This document shows positions 1 through 13,000 of a stretch of DNA of 64,000 bases, piece after piece (the stretch's first letter is position 1; the number at the start of each line of letters is the position of its first letter). Under the pieces are notes generated by a model. It was not told the origin of the DNA. It made no database searches and saw nothing but the letters and a program-made list of their open reading frames with translations. The position numbers and the translations under genes are program-made. This DNA comes from Microstegium vimineum. Lineage: Eukaryota > Streptophyta > Magnoliopsida > Poales > Poaceae. The DNA is taken from the NCBI GenBank assembly GCA_022036555.1, contig CM039124.1, positions 57,941,845 to 58,005,844 of the forward strand, given 5' to 3'.

Positions 1-320
1 TGCCGAGGGCCTGATGACGTGGCTCTCGACAAAAAAAGTACGAGGAAAAATTAAAAACAAAATAGATAATGTTTACCGAGAGCCTAACGGTTGGCTCTAG
101 GCAAAGACTAAAAGGATGTGGCCGCTATGACGCTATCTGTTTTTCCGAGAGAACTGACTCTCAGCAAACTATGTAGTTTACCGAGTGTGAGCCTAGGCTA
201 TCGGCAAAGATGTTACTGCCGAGTTCCCTTCTTTGCCGAGTCGTGACTGTCGGTAAAGAAATCGGTATCAAGTATCGGCGGAAAGCTTTCGGTAAAGAGC
301 TGGGCACTCGACACGTAGTG
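1..320. mobile_element. CACTA transposon, terminal fragment
   Basis: The segment holds repeated short motifs of the form TTTGCCGAG...CTCGGTAAAG in both orientations, which is the subterminal repeat pattern of a common grass CACTA family. It stops at ACACGTAGTG (311-320), the inverted form of a CACTACGTGT terminus. The bases just outside are CAC, the likely 3-bp target duplication, but the other end lies left of the window so this cannot be checked. No coding sequence is seen in the visible part. Confidence 0.75.
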
Positions 321-1546
321 CACACTGCACAGTGCTAGTGCATGCGTTCCAGCCGAGGCTTCATACATTGGGGCCACCACCAATGAATGAACGATGCATC
401 TACCAGTCCGTAACAGTTTGGCACCCGTGCTCGTCGAGTCGTCGTCGCCGCGTGGAAACTCACTACCAACCACAAGACTACTACTAAAGACGAGTGAAGG
501 GGGCGAAGAGCTGGCGGACGGGACGAGTGGTGCCGACCTGAGAGAGAACGCACGCGGTGAGCTAGTAGCTAGCGCTTCTCCAGCAACATCACGCGAGCCA
601 ATCTGTGGCTCTGCCTTGTGTGTTTTTCATGGCCTAATTACATATAATATATCCTTCTGTGTGCAGATTATATCGATCTTTGTGCTGTATTGTCCACTGA
701 ACAAATTGCCTAGCTTCTTGGGTATAATGGAATTCGTGCTTGGGGATTGAGCTGACTGGATCTCTGTCTCTCTCAGTTGTTGCTGGAATTTGCAGCTGCC
801 TGCAGGTGAGATGAATACTAGTACTGAATCTAACCTGAGTTCAAGGCGAGTTTTGGTTTCTAGGAGTAGGACTCCATTTGCCAGTTTCTACACGTTGCAG
901 TCTTCCACATCCATGGTCCATTCAACGACTGAATTATTACATTTATTTTCGGTTCCTTGCTGTTTCAATTTCAGATCCGCTCGGTTCTCACGTTTCTTCG
1001 ATCGGATCCAGACTTCTGCTACGAGTTGGAGTTAGTACTTGTTGCTGGATCGAGTTAAGTGCTGTGCTACCTACTCTCTCTGATCTTTCCTCATCATTCC
1101 GACTGATCTGGCTCACACATGATCGTAATCCAGGCAGCAGATCTCTAGAAAACAATTAAGGGCTCGTTCTGCAGTAGCCACAGTTTTGGCTTACTACAGT
1201 TTTGGATGTCTCGAAGACATGTTGCTCTGTTCCACCCGGAAGAGGCCCCGGAACAACGGCGCCTAAGGTGAGCAGGTGACCTCCTTAGCTCCGCCACAGC
1301 TTCAAGTGTTGAAGCTACTACTACACATGTACTACATATCTTCTCCATCTAGTTCTCATTCCCTAGCTGCCCACCTTTGATTTTTCTTTTCTTTTGAAGG
1401 AGCAAACAACAGTGAGGCCAAAGATGGGGTACGTAAACAAGCTGTGACTCTGACTGAGAACGACCAAGGATCTTGGGTACTTTCAGACTTCATCAGCTTA
1501 ATCGCACCTTCTGCTATTATCACATAACCACCACAAAAGCCTCGGG
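321..1546. other. Upstream region of the NLR gene, no gene seen
   Basis: Only short open frames without recognisable domains occur here. Composition is ordinary non-coding grass DNA with pyrimidine-rich stretches. It probably contains the promoter, and possibly 5' leader sequence, of the NLR gene starting at 1668. Confidence 0.5.
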
Positions 1547-1555
1547 TATAAATAT
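1547..1555 (+). promoter_or_regulatory. Putative TATA box of the NLR gene
   Basis: TATAAATAT lies 113 bp upstream of the ATG at 1668. This spacing allows a start of transcription near 1580 and a leader of about 90 bases. The call rests on motif and position only. Confidence 0.5.
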
Positions 1556-1667
1556 CCACGTACAACAAACAGTCTTCGCCTGTCTATCAGGTTATATCCA
1601 GTCCACCACAACAGCTATGCTCCTCGATTAATAATCTATTATTACTTCGGAGGGTGGGCTTTGCAAT

Positions 1668-4600
1668 ATGGCGGCAGACGCCATAGTAAGTGTCTCCATG
1701 GGAGTGATGAAGCCCATCCTGGCGAAGCTCACCACCCTCATGGGCGATGAGTACAAGAAGATCAAGGGGCTACCGAAGGAGGTGGAATTCCTTCAGGATG
1801 AATTCGGGGAGATGGATGCTCTCCTTGAGATGATGGACAGCGTCGATAAACTCAACCCACAGGAAACGAAATGGAGGAGAGATATAATCGAGATGTCCTA
1901 CAACATAGAAGACCGCATTGATGACTTCTTGCTTAGCATTGGTGAAGCCGACAACAAGATGGGGTTCCTTAAGAAAGCTGTTGATTATGTGAAAACTTTC
2001 AAGAAACGCTGCGATCTAGCAAATGACTTCCAAGAGATGAAGACCCGAGTGAAGGAGGCAAGCGAACGTCGTAAGAGGTACATGGTTGACCTGCGCATCT
2101 CAAGTACTACCCCTGTAGTCGTTGATCCTCGTGTGTTGACACTCTACGAGGAATCAGCAAGCCTTGTCGGAATTGATGCTGAAAAGGACCAGCTTGTTAA
2201 GTGGGCATCAATGGACGAAGGCAAACAATTGAAGTTTATGGCAATAGTAGGACTTGGAGGTTCAGGCAAGACCACGCTTGCCAATGAGGTGTTTCGTCAA
2301 GTTGAAGGGCAATTCAATTACAAGGCACATGTGTGTGTTTCCCAGAAACCAGACATTACCAAGCTACTAAAGAGATTACTGTTTAATCTTGGACTAAGAC
2401 AATATTATCATGACTACCTTGTGGAGCAAGACCTAGTGGCCGCCCTCAGAACACATTTACAGGATAAGAGGTACTTGGTCATAATGCTTTATCTCATTTT
2501 GTGTAAGCAAAATCAGGTGATTCGTTCATATTAAAATTAACATGTTCATATCTATGTTTTTTTACCCAAATTCTCCACTATTATGAGTACGATACATGAA
2601 GGAAAAACATGACATCGGTTACACTTACATATTAATGAATAAAGTCTGTGGCTGATATTTGATTTGATTCTCTATTTTGATTGGCCTAGACTCTTGTCGT
2701 GTTTTAAGATTGAAGAGCATTTGCTGACTTTTTTATATTTAGTGTGGCCACACTACGCTGGTTACAAAATTGTAATGTCCATTGGTTCGAAAATGTAGGT
2801 CGTTTTAGTTTATTCATAAGTCAATGCAAATAAAGTCTTCTCTAGTTTTTACCAGTGCAAGTTATGAAAATATAAAGATATCTATCAACACATCTCATGC
2901 TAGATTAATGAAACTCATTTGATTTTGTATATGATTTAAAACAATACTAAACGACATATATCTTGGAATGAGGAAGTAGTAACGATTAGTAATCTTCAAC
3001 CTCCCTTAGAGAAAACAATCCTACTCCCTTTGTCTAGTAGAAAGTGTCATTCTTACTTTTCAAGAAGTCAACTATTTTCAATTTTCATAAAACATATATA
3101 AGAAAAGATTAATATTTTTGGTACATAATTAATAATATCATTGGATAGATCGTTGAATATGTTTCCATATTACAAACTTGTGTAGGCAGTAAACTTTCAT
3201 CAAATATATATAAGAAAAATTAATATATTTTTAAAAACTAGTCAAACTGAAGAAATTTATGTTGGACATAAATTTATAATGTTGTATTCAAATGATTGTA
3301 CGCCTAGAGTGAATATTTTAGGTAAATAAAAGATGTAATTCCCATCTCTAGCTAATTAATTAATATTACCACCGTACCATACTTATGACGATGTATTTAT
3401 TTACACATTCTAAATTATCTGTGTTCGCGCGCATATGTGTTGTTAATTAGCTCGATTGAAGTTTAACACATATATACTCTCATCTGTGAAATATTTCTGC
3501 GCAGATACTTCATCGTAGTTGATGATTTATGGGAAATGGATGCATGGGATGCTATTCGGTGTGCTTTCCCACAAAATAACGATGGTAGTAGAGTCATGAT
3601 AACCACACGGAATGAAAATGTGACAAAAAGATGGTATGGCAACGATGGATTTATTCATAATATGAAGCCCCTAAGTGAGCCGGATTCAAGAAAGTTATTC
3701 TTTACCAGAGCATTTACATCTCAAGATGGTTGCCCTTCCGAATTTGAAGAGGTTTCATGTGCAATCTTGAAGAGGTGTGGTGGCCTACCACTTGCAATTA
3801 TAACTATAGCTGGTATTTTAGCTTCGCAACAGACACAAGTGAAGGAGACATGGGAGTGCATCCAGACTGAGTTATTAGCCCATGAGCTGGAAACAAACAT
3901 CGGCGACTATGACAAGATGATGCATATCTTGGATCTCAGCTACAAGCATCTGCCTCGTGACCTAAAGGTGTGCTTTTTGTATCTTGGTACTTACCCAGAG
4001 GACCACAGTATTAACAAGGTTGAGCTAGTGAGACGATGGGTGGCAGAAGGGTTTGTCTCTGCTGAGCCAAATGCATGGGATGTTGCTGAGAGCTATTTCA
4101 ACGAGCTAGTAAACAGGAGCATAATCCAACCTTCATTCAGACATCAAAATGTGATTTTAAAGTGTAGAGTACATGATATGATGCTGGATCTTATTCTAAG
4201 GAGGTGCAAGGAAGATAATTTTCTCACTTTGGTAAACGAGGCGCATGAGGTGGCAGCAGGGCAACAAGACAAGGTTATTCGTCGGCTCACTATGGACTTG
4301 AAAGGCGTATATGATGATGCCAGATTGGCTATGACGACCAATAATGAAAGTGGCAACCTTTCACATTTGCGTTCCCTTACCATATTGTTCAGAGAAGGAT
4401 CAAAGTGGAAACCTCCGTTGCCGGAGTTCAAGTTTGTGCGAGTGGTACTCCTTTCCTTTGCTATGCTGAGTGTGATTGAAATGGACCTTTTTGGTATCAT
4501 CAATCAGTTGCGCCATCTGAGGTATTTCAAGGTTGACGGAGCACAAGTCCTCAGGAAAACACTGGTAACAACTCAGATAAAGGGTCTGCGGCTTTTGGAG

Positions 4601-5365
4601 ACTTTGGATTTATCTAGGCTTCATGTAGAGCGGGTGTGGCGGGACTGCCACAAGTTTGTATTAGACTTTGTTGATTTGTCGCGTTTGTCCCATTTAAGTG
4701 TTGATGCAACTAGTGGTATAGCACTGCCTCGTGGTATTGGGGAGATGAAACAGCTGCGTACTTTGCGTGGCTTGGATCTGGACCACAGCTCGTTGGAAAG
4801 CATTAGAGGACTGGGCGAGCTGAAGGCTCTGTCAGAGTTGTATCTCGTTTTCGCTGGCCTGTGCACGCACGGTAGTGAGTGGAAGCCGGAATGGATGCCT
4901 TCTCTGTCTACTTCTCTGGGGAAAACTGATAAGCTCAGATCGCTTGACGTGCAGACGTCTTCTGCTAGTGTTGCCCACTGCATTGATGGGCAGAGGTCGC
5001 TTTTCCCTCCTCGTTCTGAGGGTAGCCTTGAGCGACTGCACCTGTTGTTCTGGACCTTCTCCATTGTTCCTCGGTGGATCGGCCAGCTTCATAGCATCAA
5101 GGAGTTGCGCCTTGGAGTGAAGCAAATTATGCAGGAAGACATTGGTGTCCTTGGGAGTCTACCCTCCCTCGTCGATCTCAAGCTGCGGATTGTACATGCC
5201 CTGACGACAAGGATGGTTATAGGAGGAGGATTATTCAAAGCTGTCAAGGTGTTTACGTTCAACAGTGATGGGATATCGTACCTGACATTTGAGGCTAATG
5301 CAATGCCCAACCTAGGAGAGCTCACCTTGGAATTCAGTGCTGCTGACTGGAACAGGAAGCACTAG
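1668..5365 (+). CDS. CC-NB-ARC-LRR (NLR) resistance-type protein, 3' end cut by a CACTA insertion
   Basis: Two exons, 1668-2470 and 3505-5365, join across a GT-AG intron in phase and give 887 residues. The N-terminus is an Rx-type coiled coil with an EDVID-like motif (YNIEDRIDDF, about residue 85). The NB-ARC domain has the P-loop GLGGSGKTT (about 195), kinase-2 IVVDDLW split by the intron, RNBS-B GSRVMITTR, GLPL CGGLPLAI, an RNBS-D block around CFLYLGTYPED and an MHD-like VHDMML. Leucine-rich repeats follow. Family members are intracellular immune receptors that bind ADP/ATP. The last codons, His and stop, are the first six bases (CACTAG) of the inserted CACTA element at 5360, so the native tail is lost. 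The missing part is found at 14648 onward. The start is the first ATG after the TATA box and matches the usual MAxA family start. The pathogen recognised cannot be inferred. Confidence 0.93.
2471..3504 (+). other. Intron of the NLR gene
   Basis: The donor is AG|GTACTT at 2470/2471 and the acceptor is GCAG|ATAC at 3504/3505. Splicing restores the kinase-2 motif exactly. The intron is AT-rich. Around 3025-3300 it holds a degraded stretch beginning CTACTCCCTTTGTC that resembles an old Stowaway-type MITE, but a clean second end is not seen. Confidence 0.85.
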
Positions 5366-5568
5366 TACAGAAAACATTTTTAGAGGCGGTGGTAGAGGCA
5401 TTTATACAGGCGACCAAGCCCACCGCTTGTACTAGGGGTCAGTACTAATCGGCCCACAGTCCTGTGAAAAAAGGGTTTTCACAGGCGGCTCACTTTGTCA
5501 GCCGCCTGTGTAATTATTTTTTTTTATTTCAAATTTTAATATTTGCCTCCACACTGTACTATATTTGT

Positions 5569-5600
<32 letters not shown>
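5569..5600. repeat. (CA)n(TA)n microsatellite
   Basis: A run of CA dinucleotides passes directly into TA dinucleotides inside the left arm of the CACTA element. Confidence 0.9.
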
Positions 5601-5601
<1 letters not shown>

Positions 5602-6096
5602 GTATATATTATGAAAACATGAACCATAAAATTGCATCATACATACAACACATATAAATATTACAGATATGTCCACATGAAATCAAACATCAAGCATAAA
5701 ATTACATATAATACACGTCATTTCAAGTTATGAGTTCAACCATTTGGTGTTTACATGTCATTTCGTTTCAAGTTTAGACCTGCTAGGTCTGTCAGCGCTC
5801 TAAATCCTTCACTTGCTAAATCACCGGCTTCATCAAAATATGATCCGGTACTTGGAATTATTTCTCTCATAATAAAACCGCACAAGTCTGCTACTATATT
5901 TTTCATAGTTTTTGGAGTGAATGACACGTCCTTTCCTTTGCTTCTCGGCTGGAAACAAAGTTTAAAAGCATCATTGACACATGTCCAATATTAATATTTC
6001 CAACTTTAATGAGAAAACTTCATACATAGATATTTTTTATCATATTTTTGTCCCTGACGTATCGTCCCCGCTGCCTTATGAACTCACACACATAGT

Positions 6097-7629
6097 ATCT
6101 ACAGTAGACCGATCCAGGTGGCCGTCTCTTGGCTACCCAAGGGTTGAGCTGGGACATGCTGCATATATGAAGGAGCTTGTGATGTCATCTGTTGAGCAGA
6201 CACTGCTCCCGCCAACCGCTTCATCACTTCAGGATCAGAGTTTTTAATGAAGTCTTCCATCAAATCCCTAAATTTTTTGGCAGCCTGCTGCAAAAAAAAA
6301 TCCTTCAATTGCTCCTTATGTCGTTCTCTTTTCTTATACATGCCTTTCCACTCTTCACCAAACCCTTCTTTCCAGGTGGTTCTGGATGAGACGCCCCATA
6401 CACGACCTGGATGCTCGGGGTTACCTACAACATGATATTTAATGTCAGTGTCGATTTCTATTTTACTCGAACAAAATGGAAAATATAATTTTGTTACCTA
6501 GAACATGGGAAAGGTTGTCCCTCTCCCTTTGTGACTTGAAGGCACCTGTCTTTTCCAGGTTTGTTGCTTCCAAAACCTTCTCGACAACTGGCTTGATCTC
6601 ATCGGGACAGGAGATCTCATCGCTCTCAGTGTTTGCCTTCCGAGCGCGAAGCCAATTCGCACTTCGTTCTGGCACTATATCTGTCAATGCCAACTTGCCC
6701 TCTCTCCTCTTTGCTTCGTCTTCTGCCCTCCATTTAGGAATCTTGGTCTTGTAACCGCCAATGCCGAGGTGGTGGTGGTACTTGTTCTTCTTCGCAAGTC
6801 TTGAGGCGGCTTGGCTATTAGCCTTGGAGTCATCGGAGTTTTTTATGACACTGAAACGTGCCCACTATTCTGCTGTGATAGGGTACCGCTTCGTTGGGTC
6901 CCGCCCCTTCTGCAGCCACTTTTTATTCATATCGTGCCTATAGCCCCGGAATGATATTGCTAACTGCTTCATGACATGACCCTTGACCAAACCTTATGTT
7001 TCCTCCGGTAAAATAAACTTAGTGCACAATCGAGTCCAACAATTCATCCTCTTTACTTCAGGCACCATACTCCAATCACTCCAGGTGATATCAAATTCTT
7101 CCTTTACTAACCATCCAATGGCGGCTCTAAATTTGGGTAGCGCCTCTAGAGGTGCTAAGGGCTCTCCGCTCGGGCTAATCTCTGTAATCCTATAAACTTC
7201 TTCTGGAAATATATTCCTTCCTCTATCTCCTCATGCTCGATCACTCTTTTTCTGTGTACTTCTTCGCTCGGAGGAGGTCCCGGTCGTTTGAGGCGCCGTG
7301 TCCTTATGAACATCTTGTGACTCTACCTCCATTTCGGCAACAACTTGAGAGAACACCTCCTATCAATTCAATTGTTAGGTACATACATACACATGCATTA
7401 TTCTCTCATATAGACAATCTACGAGCATATATACCTCATCATCATTTGGCTCATCTTCAGGCTCGTAATTAGGGTCACGTTCCAACTCAAGACGGGCCTT
7501 CTTAGCTCTAGGAGATTCACGTGGTGATACGCTCGGGCTCCTATAAGGTTCGGATCCAGAGGAGTCAGATCCAGGTGTACCTACCTGGGCATCGGCCTGC
7601 TCAGCATTTGATGGAGTACTCATCTGCAT
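6097..7629 (-). pseudogene. CACTA second gene, Transposase_24 (Ptta/En/Spm) type, degraded
   Basis: The minus strand encodes several blocks typical of the Transposase_24 family, which is the DNA-binding accessory protein type of plant En/Spm elements. They are an acidic/serine-rich N-terminus from about 7629, a tryptophan-rich block (WSDWSMVPEVKRMNCW) near 7060, a block ending ERSANWLRARKA near 6640 with the following RERDNLSH (about 6520), and a basic C-terminal block KKRERHKEQLKDFF near 6320. The blocks lie in order but in separate short frames, consistent with exons plus in-frame stops such as one near 7230. It lies downstream of the TNP2-type transposase on the same strand, as TNPA lies relative to TNPD. 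It is probably no longer functional. Confidence 0.7.
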
Positions 7630-7679
7630 GAAATATAAGTATAAAAATGGATTACATAGGGAACACTAACTCTAATTAT

Positions 7680-8700
7680 GCATGAAATATATGTAAACTA
7701 ACTAAATTAACTAACTAAATTAACTAAGTAAACTAACTAACTAAATTAACTAAGTAAACTAACTAAATTAACTAAGTAAACTAACTAACTAAATTAACTA
7801 ACTAAATTAACTAAGTAAACTAACTCTAACTATGCATGAAATATAAGTATAAAAATGGATTACATAGGGAACACTAACTCTAATTATGCATGAAATATAT
7901 GTAACTAACTAAATTAACTAACTAAACTAACTAACTAAATTAACTAACTAAATTAACTAAGTAAACTAACTCTAATTATGCATGAAATATAAGTATTAAC
8001 ATGAAATATAAGTATTAACATGAAAAATAAGTATTAACATGGAAAAAACACTAACTTAATATAAGTATTAACACTAAATTAACTAACTAAATTAACTAAG
8101 TAAACTAACTAAATTAACTAACTAACTAAATTAACTAAGTAAACTAACTCTAATTATGCATGAAATATAAGTATTAACATGAAATATAAGTATTAACATG
8201 AAAAATAAGTATTAACATGGAAAAAACACTAACTTAATATAAGTATTAACACTAAATTAACTAACTAAATTAACTAAGTAAACTAACTAAATTAACTAAG
8301 TAAACTAACTCTAATTATGCATGAAATATAAGTATTAACATGAAATATAAGTATTAACATGAAAAAACACTAACTTAATATAAGTATTAACACTAAATTA
8401 ACTAACTAAATTAACTAACTAAATTAACTAAGTAAACTAACTAAATTAACTAACTAAACTAACTAATAAAGGGAATAAAAAACTAACTAAATTAACTAAC
8501 TAAATTAACTAATTACTAAATTAACTAAATAAATTAACTAAACTAACTAATAAACTAACTAAATTAACTAACTAAACTAACTAATAAAGGGAATAAAAAA
8601 CTAACTAAATTAACTAAACTAACTAATAAACTAACTAAACTAACTAATAAAGGGAATAAAAAACTAACTAACTAAATTAGTTAAAAAAAATTAACTAAAT
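7680..8700. repeat. AT-rich array of TAACTAAATTAAC-type units
   Basis: About 1 kb consists of irregular repeats of CTAACTAAATTAACTAAG, with larger repeated blocks of roughly 150 bp that include ATGCATGAAATATAAGTATT. The complementary motif (AATTTAGTTAGTTAA) forms a second array at 9206-9620, so the two could pair as a large imperfect foldback. No coding capacity is present. Confidence 0.9.
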
Positions 8701-9200
8701 AAAAAAAATTCAAGGTGGCCTGCCAGGCCCAGTAGGCCTGACAGGAGGGGCCGCCGCGCGGCGGCGCACATGGCGGTGCCGGTGGCGGCGGAGCTCGGCG
8801 ATGGCGGTGGCGGTGGCGGTGGCGGCGGAGCTTACCTCTCGGCGGTGGAGCAGCTCGGCTGCTGGCGGCGGCAGTGGCGGCGGCGCGTAGGCGGTGGAGC
8901 AGCGGCGCGTAGGTGGACGGTGGAGCAGCGGCGGCGGTGGAGCAGCGGTGGCGAATTTCGGCAGCCTGACGGCGTCGAATTCAGAAATCACGCCTCCGGT
9001 GACTTAGAAATTTTCGGCAGCCGCGCGCGGGAATTTATTATGGAGGACATTACTACAGGCAGGTCATATTGACCACCGCCTGTGAAAATATTTTTACAGG
9101 CGGTGGTCAACGAGGGCCGCCTGTACTAATGTATTAGTACAGACGGCGGTCAATGACGCTCGCCTGTACTAATGTAACAGCCGCCTATACTAATGTTTTT
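8701..9200. other. GC-rich island and internal subterminal-type repeats of the CACTA element
   Basis: Between two AT-rich arrays lies a GC-rich block (8705-8960, GGCGGTGGCGG-like repeats). It is followed by several copies of ACAGGCGGTGGTCAA...CCGCCTGTACTAATG at 9055-9195. The latter are the same family of motifs found at the outer ends of the element. Their presence in the middle suggests an internal regulatory island or an old rearrangement. Open frames in the GC block are composition artefacts. Confidence 0.6.
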
Positions 9201-9205
9201 TTCAT

Positions 9206-9620
9206 TTTCAGTTAGTTAATTTAGTTAGTTTATTTAGTAATTAGTTAATTTAGTTAATTAATTTAGTTAGTTAATTTAGTTAGTTTAGTAATTAGTTAAT
9301 TTAGTTAATTAATTTAGTTAGTGTTAGTTAATTTAGTTAGTTTAGTAATTAGTTAATTTAGTTAGTTAATTTAGTTAGTTTAGTAATTAGTTAATTTAGT
9401 TAGTTAATTTATTTAGTTAATTTAGTAATTAGTTAATTTAATTAGTTAATTTAGTAATTAGTTAATTTAATTAGTTTAGTTCATTAATTTAGTTAGTGTT
9501 AGTTAATTTAGTAATTAGTTAATTTAGTTAGTTTATTTAGTAATTAGTTAATTTAATTAGTTTAGTTCATTAATTTAGTTAGTGTTAGTTAATTTAGTTA
9601 GTTAATTTAGTAAGTAATTA
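9206..9620. repeat. AT-rich array, inverted relative to 7680-8700
   Basis: The unit AGTTAATTTAGTTAGTT is repeated irregularly and is the reverse complement of the unit of the array at 7680-8700. After 9640 the sequence changes to interspersed TTAATTAGGGTTTG and ATTTCATGTAC motifs, which reappear inverted at 13780-14080. Confidence 0.9.
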
Positions 9621-10051
9621 AAGGTTATTTATTCCCTTTATTTAGTTTAGTTAGTAATTAATGGTATGCTAATTATCAGGGTTAGTTATTATTTCATGTA
9701 CTTAATTAGGGTTTGTGGATTAATTTAGTTAGTAATTAAAGGCTTGTTTAATAGGGTTAGTTATTATTTCATGTACCTAGGGTTCGTGAATTAATTATGT
9801 TTTTAATTAAAGGTTTGTTAATTAGGGTTAGTTAATATTTCGTGTACCTAGGGTTAGTAAATAATATAGAATCCAAAGGTATACAAGAAGGGGAAAGAGG
9901 TTTTAATTAAGATTTGTTTAATTAAGTTAGAAAATAATATCATAGTCCAAAGGTATACAACAAAGGGAAATGTAAACATCTGCTTAATAAGAAATAGTAG
10001 CATTAGGTACAAATGATAAGTGATACATTAATTAGTTACATGATAAACAAT

Positions 10052-13000
10052 CTAGCGTGCTACAGTCCTTCCTTGTCCATCATGGCGCACCCAGGGCAAA
10101 GAGGTTTGCGGGATACTTTTCTCCACATTTTTTATCTTTTCTTTAAAGTTTGTAAAAAGAGACATCTCGTTGAACTGATTAACATCCTCTAAATCCATTA
10201 CACCATCAACTCCTACAATTTGTTGCTTTCCAGAGATTGCTACGTGCTTTGGCTTTTGGGTACTTTTCTTTTCATTCGTAGATAGAATTTGTTCCACATA
10301 GAACACCTGTGCGGCACGGTTAGCAAGGATCCACGGATCATCTTTGTAACCTACTTTACTTAGATCAAGAACTCTTTGGCCATAGTTATCCATAGTGACA
10401 TGTTTATCTTGAACCCATCGACATCGGAACACTGGAATCTGCAGGCGTGGACCATATTCAACCTCCCATATGTCATCAATGAATCCAAAGTATGTAGTTT
10501 CTTCACCAGTTGTATCATCTACAGCCTCACATCGAACGCCACTATTCTGGGCCATGCGCTTGGTGTCCTAAAACTGGTGGAAAATGTGAAGCCACTAATG
10601 TCATAGCTCTTCCATGATATGACCTGGCTTGATGGTCCAGATGCTAAAATCTTGATGGTTTCTGATTCATCTGTCATGTCCAAATTCTTTAGCCATGCGG
10701 TGAACCGACGCTTGTGTTCCTTGTGTACCCAATCATTTGTGCATCCTAGATTCTCCTCACGAAGCTCTTTCATGTGCTGCTTGGTGAATGAGTCCATTAT
10801 TATGAGTTGTTGTAGTATGCTGTAATGTACCTCTAGGACTATGTTGTAATCTGGCGGGATGAATGATTTTCGTCCCATCCTCCCTCGTCCACCAAGCCTT
10901 CCCTCATGTCGCAATGGAGGCAAACCAATTGATACCTGGTCTTTTAGGAGATTATTACATAATGGTCCTCCAGACTCAATGGCCTCTTCTGTAGTGTATG
11001 CCTCTATCATGGAACCCTCCGGATGAGCACGATTTGCCATATAGCCATTCAATATTGACATAAAACGCTCATACGTCCACATTTCATGGAAATACATGGG
11101 GCCCAATGCCTCAATTTGAGGCACCAAATGAACAATAAGGTGTACCATGATATCAAAGAACGATGGGGGAAAGCACATCTTCAACTGGCTCAATGTCTCT
11201 GCAGCAAATTTCTGTAGGGACTCTAACTCATCACGGATAATTACCTTCTCAGATATCTTATTGAAGAAGTAGCACAACCGTGTGATTGCCATCTTTAAAA
11301 ACACTGGATTTATAGCCCTGATGGCAATAGGAAGAAAAGTGGTCAGCATTACATGACAATCATGTGAGTTATAGTTGGTGAGTGTAAGGTCTTTCATCGA
11401 AACAAGACTCCTTATGTTGGAGCAGAAACCAGATGGAACTTTTGAATTCTTCAACCACACACACATTGCATGTTTCTCATCTCTGTTCAGGTTATAGCTT
11501 GCTGCCGGTAGATGGTACTTCCCATTCTCTAGGAGTACAGGGTGAAGTTCTTTTCTGATCTTTAAATGTTGCATGTCCAAACGTGAATTGAGACCTTCCT
11601 TTGTCTTACTCTTTATGTCTAGCAAAGTTCCAACTACGCTGTCAAACACATTCTTCTGAACATGCATACCATCGATCGCATGTCGTACGTCTAAGTCTTT
11701 CCAGTACGATAAGTACTTAAAGAAAATAGACTTCTTCTTGAATGTGTCCCCCTCATTTGCCTTCACAACCTTTCTTGGTTTCCCATCTTTGGTCTTTTTT
11801 CCAAATACAAACTTGACATTCTCAACTATCTTATACACTCTGTGCCCTTTACTATAACCTGATGGAGCAGTAGATTTTGATTCATCCATATTGTCAAAGT
11901 ACTTATTCATCTTTTGTAAGCGGTACTTATGGCCTGCCAGTAGCCACCTCCTATTCCTCATGTACACTATCTTGTTAGATGAAGGAAGAGACACGTGCCA
12001 TGTTCCAACTATGCACTCTACACAACCAACATTTCCCTTGAACTGGCCTGATAATGAGAAGAAAGCAGGATAATCATTAATTGTGACAATAATAATTGCT
12101 CTCAGTGTGAATGTCTCTTTGCGGAACGTATCGATCATTTTGACACCCACTTCCCATAGTATTTGCATCTCTTGCATTAAGGGCTCTAGAAATACATCCA
12201 TATCAACTCCAGGTTGTGTAGGTCCAAAAATTAGAATGGTTAGCAAAAGATATTTTCTTTTTTGACACAACCATGAAGGAAGGTTGTATATTGTCATGAT
12301 CACTGGCCATGTGTTGTGCGTGCTGATCCTCTCGGCAAATGGATTCATTCCATCAGTACTCAGAGCAAACCTTACATTTCGTGGGTCCTCAACAAAGTCT
12401 GAATATTTCTTATCGAATTATTGCCATTGCTTTGCATCGGCTAGATGTCGTAACTTTCCATCATCTTTCCTTTCATCAGAAGCATGCCAGGTCATAAGTT
12501 CCACATCATCAGGGTTTGCAAACAAACACCTCAAACGATCAACCACAGGGAGATACCATATCACCAATGCAGGAATTCTTCTCAACGCATAATAGTCCAC
12601 TTCGATATTGCTAGTGGGCTTTGAACGTTTGTCTTGTTGAGTCTTTGTTTGCGTCTTCTTTCGCTTCCTCCCTGAAGAAACAAAGGTTGCATTCTCTTCC
12701 TCTTGATAATCTTTATTCGTCTTGTACCTACTAGCACCGCAGTTTGGACAACTGTCTAAGTCTTTATACTGATCACCCCGATATAGAATACAATGATTTC
12801 TACATGCGTGGATCTTCTCAACACCCATCGTAAGTGGACTGACTAGCTTCTTTGCATAGTACGTGTTAGCAGGCACTTTGTTCTCCTTAGGAAGAAGGTC
12901 TCCAAGTACACGCAATAAATCATTGAAACTAGCATCGGACCAACCATATCTAGCCTTTATCGTCAAAAACTGAAGAACAGCCCGTAGTGTCGACCACTCT

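Noticed and set aside
394..1159. Short plus-strand frames upstream of the NLR gene as separate genes
   Set aside because: No domains and no consistent codon use; they fit promoter and leader sequence better.
8710..9072. Open frames on both strands in the GC-rich block of the CACTA element
   Set aside because: They consist of GGC/GCG repeats read as glycine, arginine or alanine runs.
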